From the NCBI GenBank assembly GCA_002394165.1, contig DGTA01000136.1, positions 25,222 to 32,100 on the forward strand: 6,879 bases of DNA, in the 5' to 3' direction. This DNA is from Lachnospiraceae bacterium UBA4348 (GTDB lineage Bacteria > Bacillota > Clostridia > Lachnospirales > Lachnospiraceae). Below the pieces are notes generated by a model. That model searched no databases and had not been told where the DNA came from. It worked only from the letters and a program-made list of their open reading frames with translations. Below, in pieces: positions 5,330-6,879 of the stretch (the first letter of the stretch is position 1; each line of letters opens with the position of its first letter). The position numbers and the translations under genes are program-made.

Positions 5330-6624
5330 TTGTAATAGTCAAAAGCAAGCCCGTACATCCGGACGGTATCCCCGTCCTTGATGCCCAGCTCCTCCAGCTG
5401 GTCAAGGATACCGGTATCCCGCAGGAAATCCTGGAAGAAGCGGAATCCTTTTTCGGCTTCCAGATTCGTATAGCCAAGCATCTTTTCGATCCTCGGACCT
5501 TCCACGATGAAGGTATGCTCGTCCTGTTCCGATCTTTCGACCGTAAAGGGAAGATCGCTCCCGGCAAAAGCCGTCTGCGGATCAAATTCCTGCTCGAACA
5601 CCACCATCTCCCGCGGCATTTTGCTGAGCATCTCCTTTACCTGTCCAAGGAGCCGGTCAACTCCCTCTCCCGTCACCGCGCTGATGCCGATGACGCTGTA
5701 ACCGAGAGGTTCAAATACTTCCTTCAGTCTGCTGACGGGATCCTTTTCACCCTCCGGCACATAAACGGCGTCGATCTTATTCGCAGCGATGATCTGCGGC
5801 TTCTCTGCAAGCGAAGCATCATATCTTGCCAGCTCCTGGTTGATCTTGTTCACATCGTCGACCGGGTCCCTCTCCTCCTGGCCGGAGACATCCACCAGAT
5901 GAATAAAGAGCTTTGTCCTCTCGATATGGCGCAGAAAACGATGACCAAGCCCGGCACCTTCGCTGGCGCCTTCGATAAGTCCCGGAATATCGGCGATCAC
6001 AAATCCTTCTCCGGCTTCATTTTCAGCCACCCCAAGATTTGGAGTGATGGTCGTAAAGGGATAATCAGCGATCTTCGGGCGAGCGTTGGTTACCCTGGAA
6101 AGGAAAGTGGACTTCCCGGCATTGGGGAATCCGATCAGCCCTACATCCGCGATCATCTTAAGCTCGAGGATCACCTCAAGTTCGATGGCCTCCTGCCCCG
6201 GCTGGGCATACTTGGGCGCCTGCATGGTGGCCGTTGCGTAATGCATGTTCCCGTTTCCGCCGCGTCCGCCCCTGAGGACAACAACGCGCTCGTTCCCGCC
6301 TGACATATCGGCGATGACCTTTCCGGAAGCGGCATCCCTGATCACGGTTCCTTCAGGAACCTTTAAAACGATGTCCTCTCCATTTTTTCCGTGGCAGCGT
6401 CTCTTGCCGCCCTCCTGTCCGTCCATGGCCTTAAATTTTTTGTGATAACGGTAATCGGCCAGAGTGTTGACGCCCTTGTCCACCTGGAAGATCACGTCGC
6501 CGCCCTTGCCGCCGTCACCGCCGTCCGGGCCGCCGTCCGGGACATATTTTTCCCGGCGGAAACTGACGTGGCCGTCCCCGCCTTTTCCTGAACGGATAAT
6601 GATCTTAGTCTGATCTGAAAACAT
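5326..6624 (-). CDS. obgE: GTPase ObgE/CgtA (Obg), 50S assembly factor
   Basis: The 432-residue protein is an essential GTPase class that acts in late 50S ribosome assembly and stress signalling. It has the full Firmicutes three-domain form. Residues 1-158 are the glycine-rich Obg fold (dense GG motifs at 12-42 and 119-124). Residues 159 to about 335 are the G domain, with G1 GFPNAGKST (165-173), G2 TTITP (191-195), G3 DIPG (212-215), G4 NKID (282-285) and G5 SAV (315-317). Residues about 345-432 are the C-terminal OCT domain, ending MYGLAFDYYK. The ATG at 6622-6624 has AGGAG (6633-6637) at 8 nt. It lies downstream of rpmA but beyond a terminator, so its transcription depends on read-through or on an unseen promoter. 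All nucleotide-binding motifs are intact. Confidence 0.98.
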   Translation of the reverse strand: MFSDQTKIIIRSGKGGDGHVSFRREKYVPDGGPDGGDGGKGGDVIFQVDKGVNTLADYRYHKKFKAMDGQEGGKRRCHGKNGEDIVLKVPEGTVIRDAASGKVIADMSGGNERVVVLRGGRGGNGNMHYATATMQAPKYAQPGQEAIELEVILELKMIADVGLIGFPNAGKSTFLSRVTNARPKIADYPFTTITPNLGVAENEAGEGFVIADIPGLIEGASEGAGLGHRFLRHIERTKLFIHLVDVSGQEERDPVDDVNKINQELARYDASLAEKPQIIAANKIDAVYVPEGEKDPVSRLKEVFEPLGYSVIGISAVTGEGVDRLLGQVKEMLSKMPREMVVFEQEFDPQTAFAGSDLPFTVERSEQDEHTFIVEGPRIEKMLGYTNLEAEKGFRFFQDFLRDTGILDQLEELGIKDGDTVRMYGLAFDYYK

Positions 6625-6662
6625 GTAAACTGCTCCTCGTCTGCTAAAAGCTGTATAAACAG

Positions 6663-6716
6663 AAAAACTGCCGACTCTCCAAGAACGGCTCTGGGCTGAT
6701 CTTGGAAAGCGGCAGT
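6663..6716 (-). terminator. Intrinsic terminator between rpmA and obgE
   Basis: In minus-strand RNA, ACUGCCG (6710-6716) pairs with CGGCAGU (6667-6673). Inside, UCCAAGA pairs with UCUUGGA across a small internal loop, and the stem is followed by UUUUUC from 6667 down to 6662. It lies 16 nt past the rpmA stop and about 40 nt before the obgE start. It probably trims the L21/L27 operon transcript relative to obgE, with partial read-through. Confidence 0.8.
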
Positions 6717-6732
6717 CATCATCATCTCCGGA

Positions 6733-6879
6733 TTATTCCGCTTCCACCGGAACGATAGAGACCTGTTTTTTGTCTCTTCCTTTTCTCTCGAATCTGACTT
6801 TTCCATCGCAGAGAGCGAACAGAGTGTCATCTCCGCCGCGTCCGACGTTAACGCCGGGATGGATCTTTGTGCCGCGCTG
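6733..6879 (-). CDS. rpmA: Ribosomal protein bL27, C-terminal part
   Basis: The last 48 codons plus a TAA stop (6733-6735) are visible; the start lies beyond the right edge. The sequence QRGTKIHPGVNVGRGG, then DDTLFALCDGKVRFERKGRDKKQVSIVPVEAE, is clearly L27, a 50S protein whose N-terminus (not visible here) reaches the peptidyl transferase centre. The order rpmA then obgE is typical of Firmicutes, where rplU normally precedes them outside this window. The frame is intact to the edge. Confidence 0.97.
   Translation of the reverse strand, partial: QRGTKIHPGVNVGRGGDDTLFALCDGKVRFERKGRDKKQVSIVPVEAE

Noticed and set aside
5311..5339. Plus-strand TTGACA at 5311-5316 as a promoter
   Set aside because: No -10 element lies at 16-18 nt, and the only downstream plus-strand sequence is antisense to obgE.
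5242..6303. Plus-strand open frame of 353 codons
   Set aside because: It lies opposite obgE, whose frame has all five G motifs. The reversed sequence resembles no protein family I recognise, and long antisense frames are expected from obgE codon usage.

Overview
The window reads as a stretch of core chromosome from a Gram-positive Clostridia bacterium, most plausibly in or near Lachnospiraceae. The clues are strong AGGAG-type ribosome binding sites, a consensus Bacillus/Clostridium-type SOS box, a secreted DUF1002 protein, and the Firmicutes order rpmA-obgE-yhbY-nadD-yqeK-rsfS. The species cannot be named from sequence alone. No mobile elements, CRISPR arrays, tRNA or rRNA genes are visible. 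No intergenic gap exceeds about 230 bp.

Layout. Positions 1-1555 (minus strand, cut by the left edge) encode an exported DUF1002 protein. Its long low-complexity C-terminal tail has an Asn/Thr linker, two SIF...FxW motifs and an 18-bp/6-residue VEEAPA array that runs off the window. Positions 1556-1783 are a divergent intergenic region with a sigma-A-type promoter in each direction and a perfect LexA operator. Positions 1784-2404 (plus strand) are lexA, closed by a hairpin terminator that probably also serves the convergent operon. Positions 2461-5252 (minus strand) are five closely packed genes, in transcription order yhbY, nadD, yqeK, rsfS and an SseB-family gene. Upstream of them is obgE (5326-6624). 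A 12-bp hairpin and a candidate promoter lie between obgE and yhbY. A strong intrinsic terminator separates obgE from the 3' end of rpmA (6733 to the right edge).

How the genes relate. The minus-strand cluster is mainly ribosome and translation-linked housekeeping: L27, the ObgE ribosome-assembly GTPase, the YhbY pre-50S RNA-binding protein and the RsfS silencing factor. Embedded in it are NAD biosynthesis (NadD) and dinucleotide turnover (YqeK). lexA is an independent, apparently autoregulated SOS unit. The DUF1002 gene has its own promoter and is the only gene with unusual architecture.

I found no convincing evidence of a new multi-gene system. The items most worth a second look are the DUF1002 tail, the hairpin that overlaps the obgE stop codon and a promoter, and the far-upstream placement of the SOS box relative to the lexA promoter.
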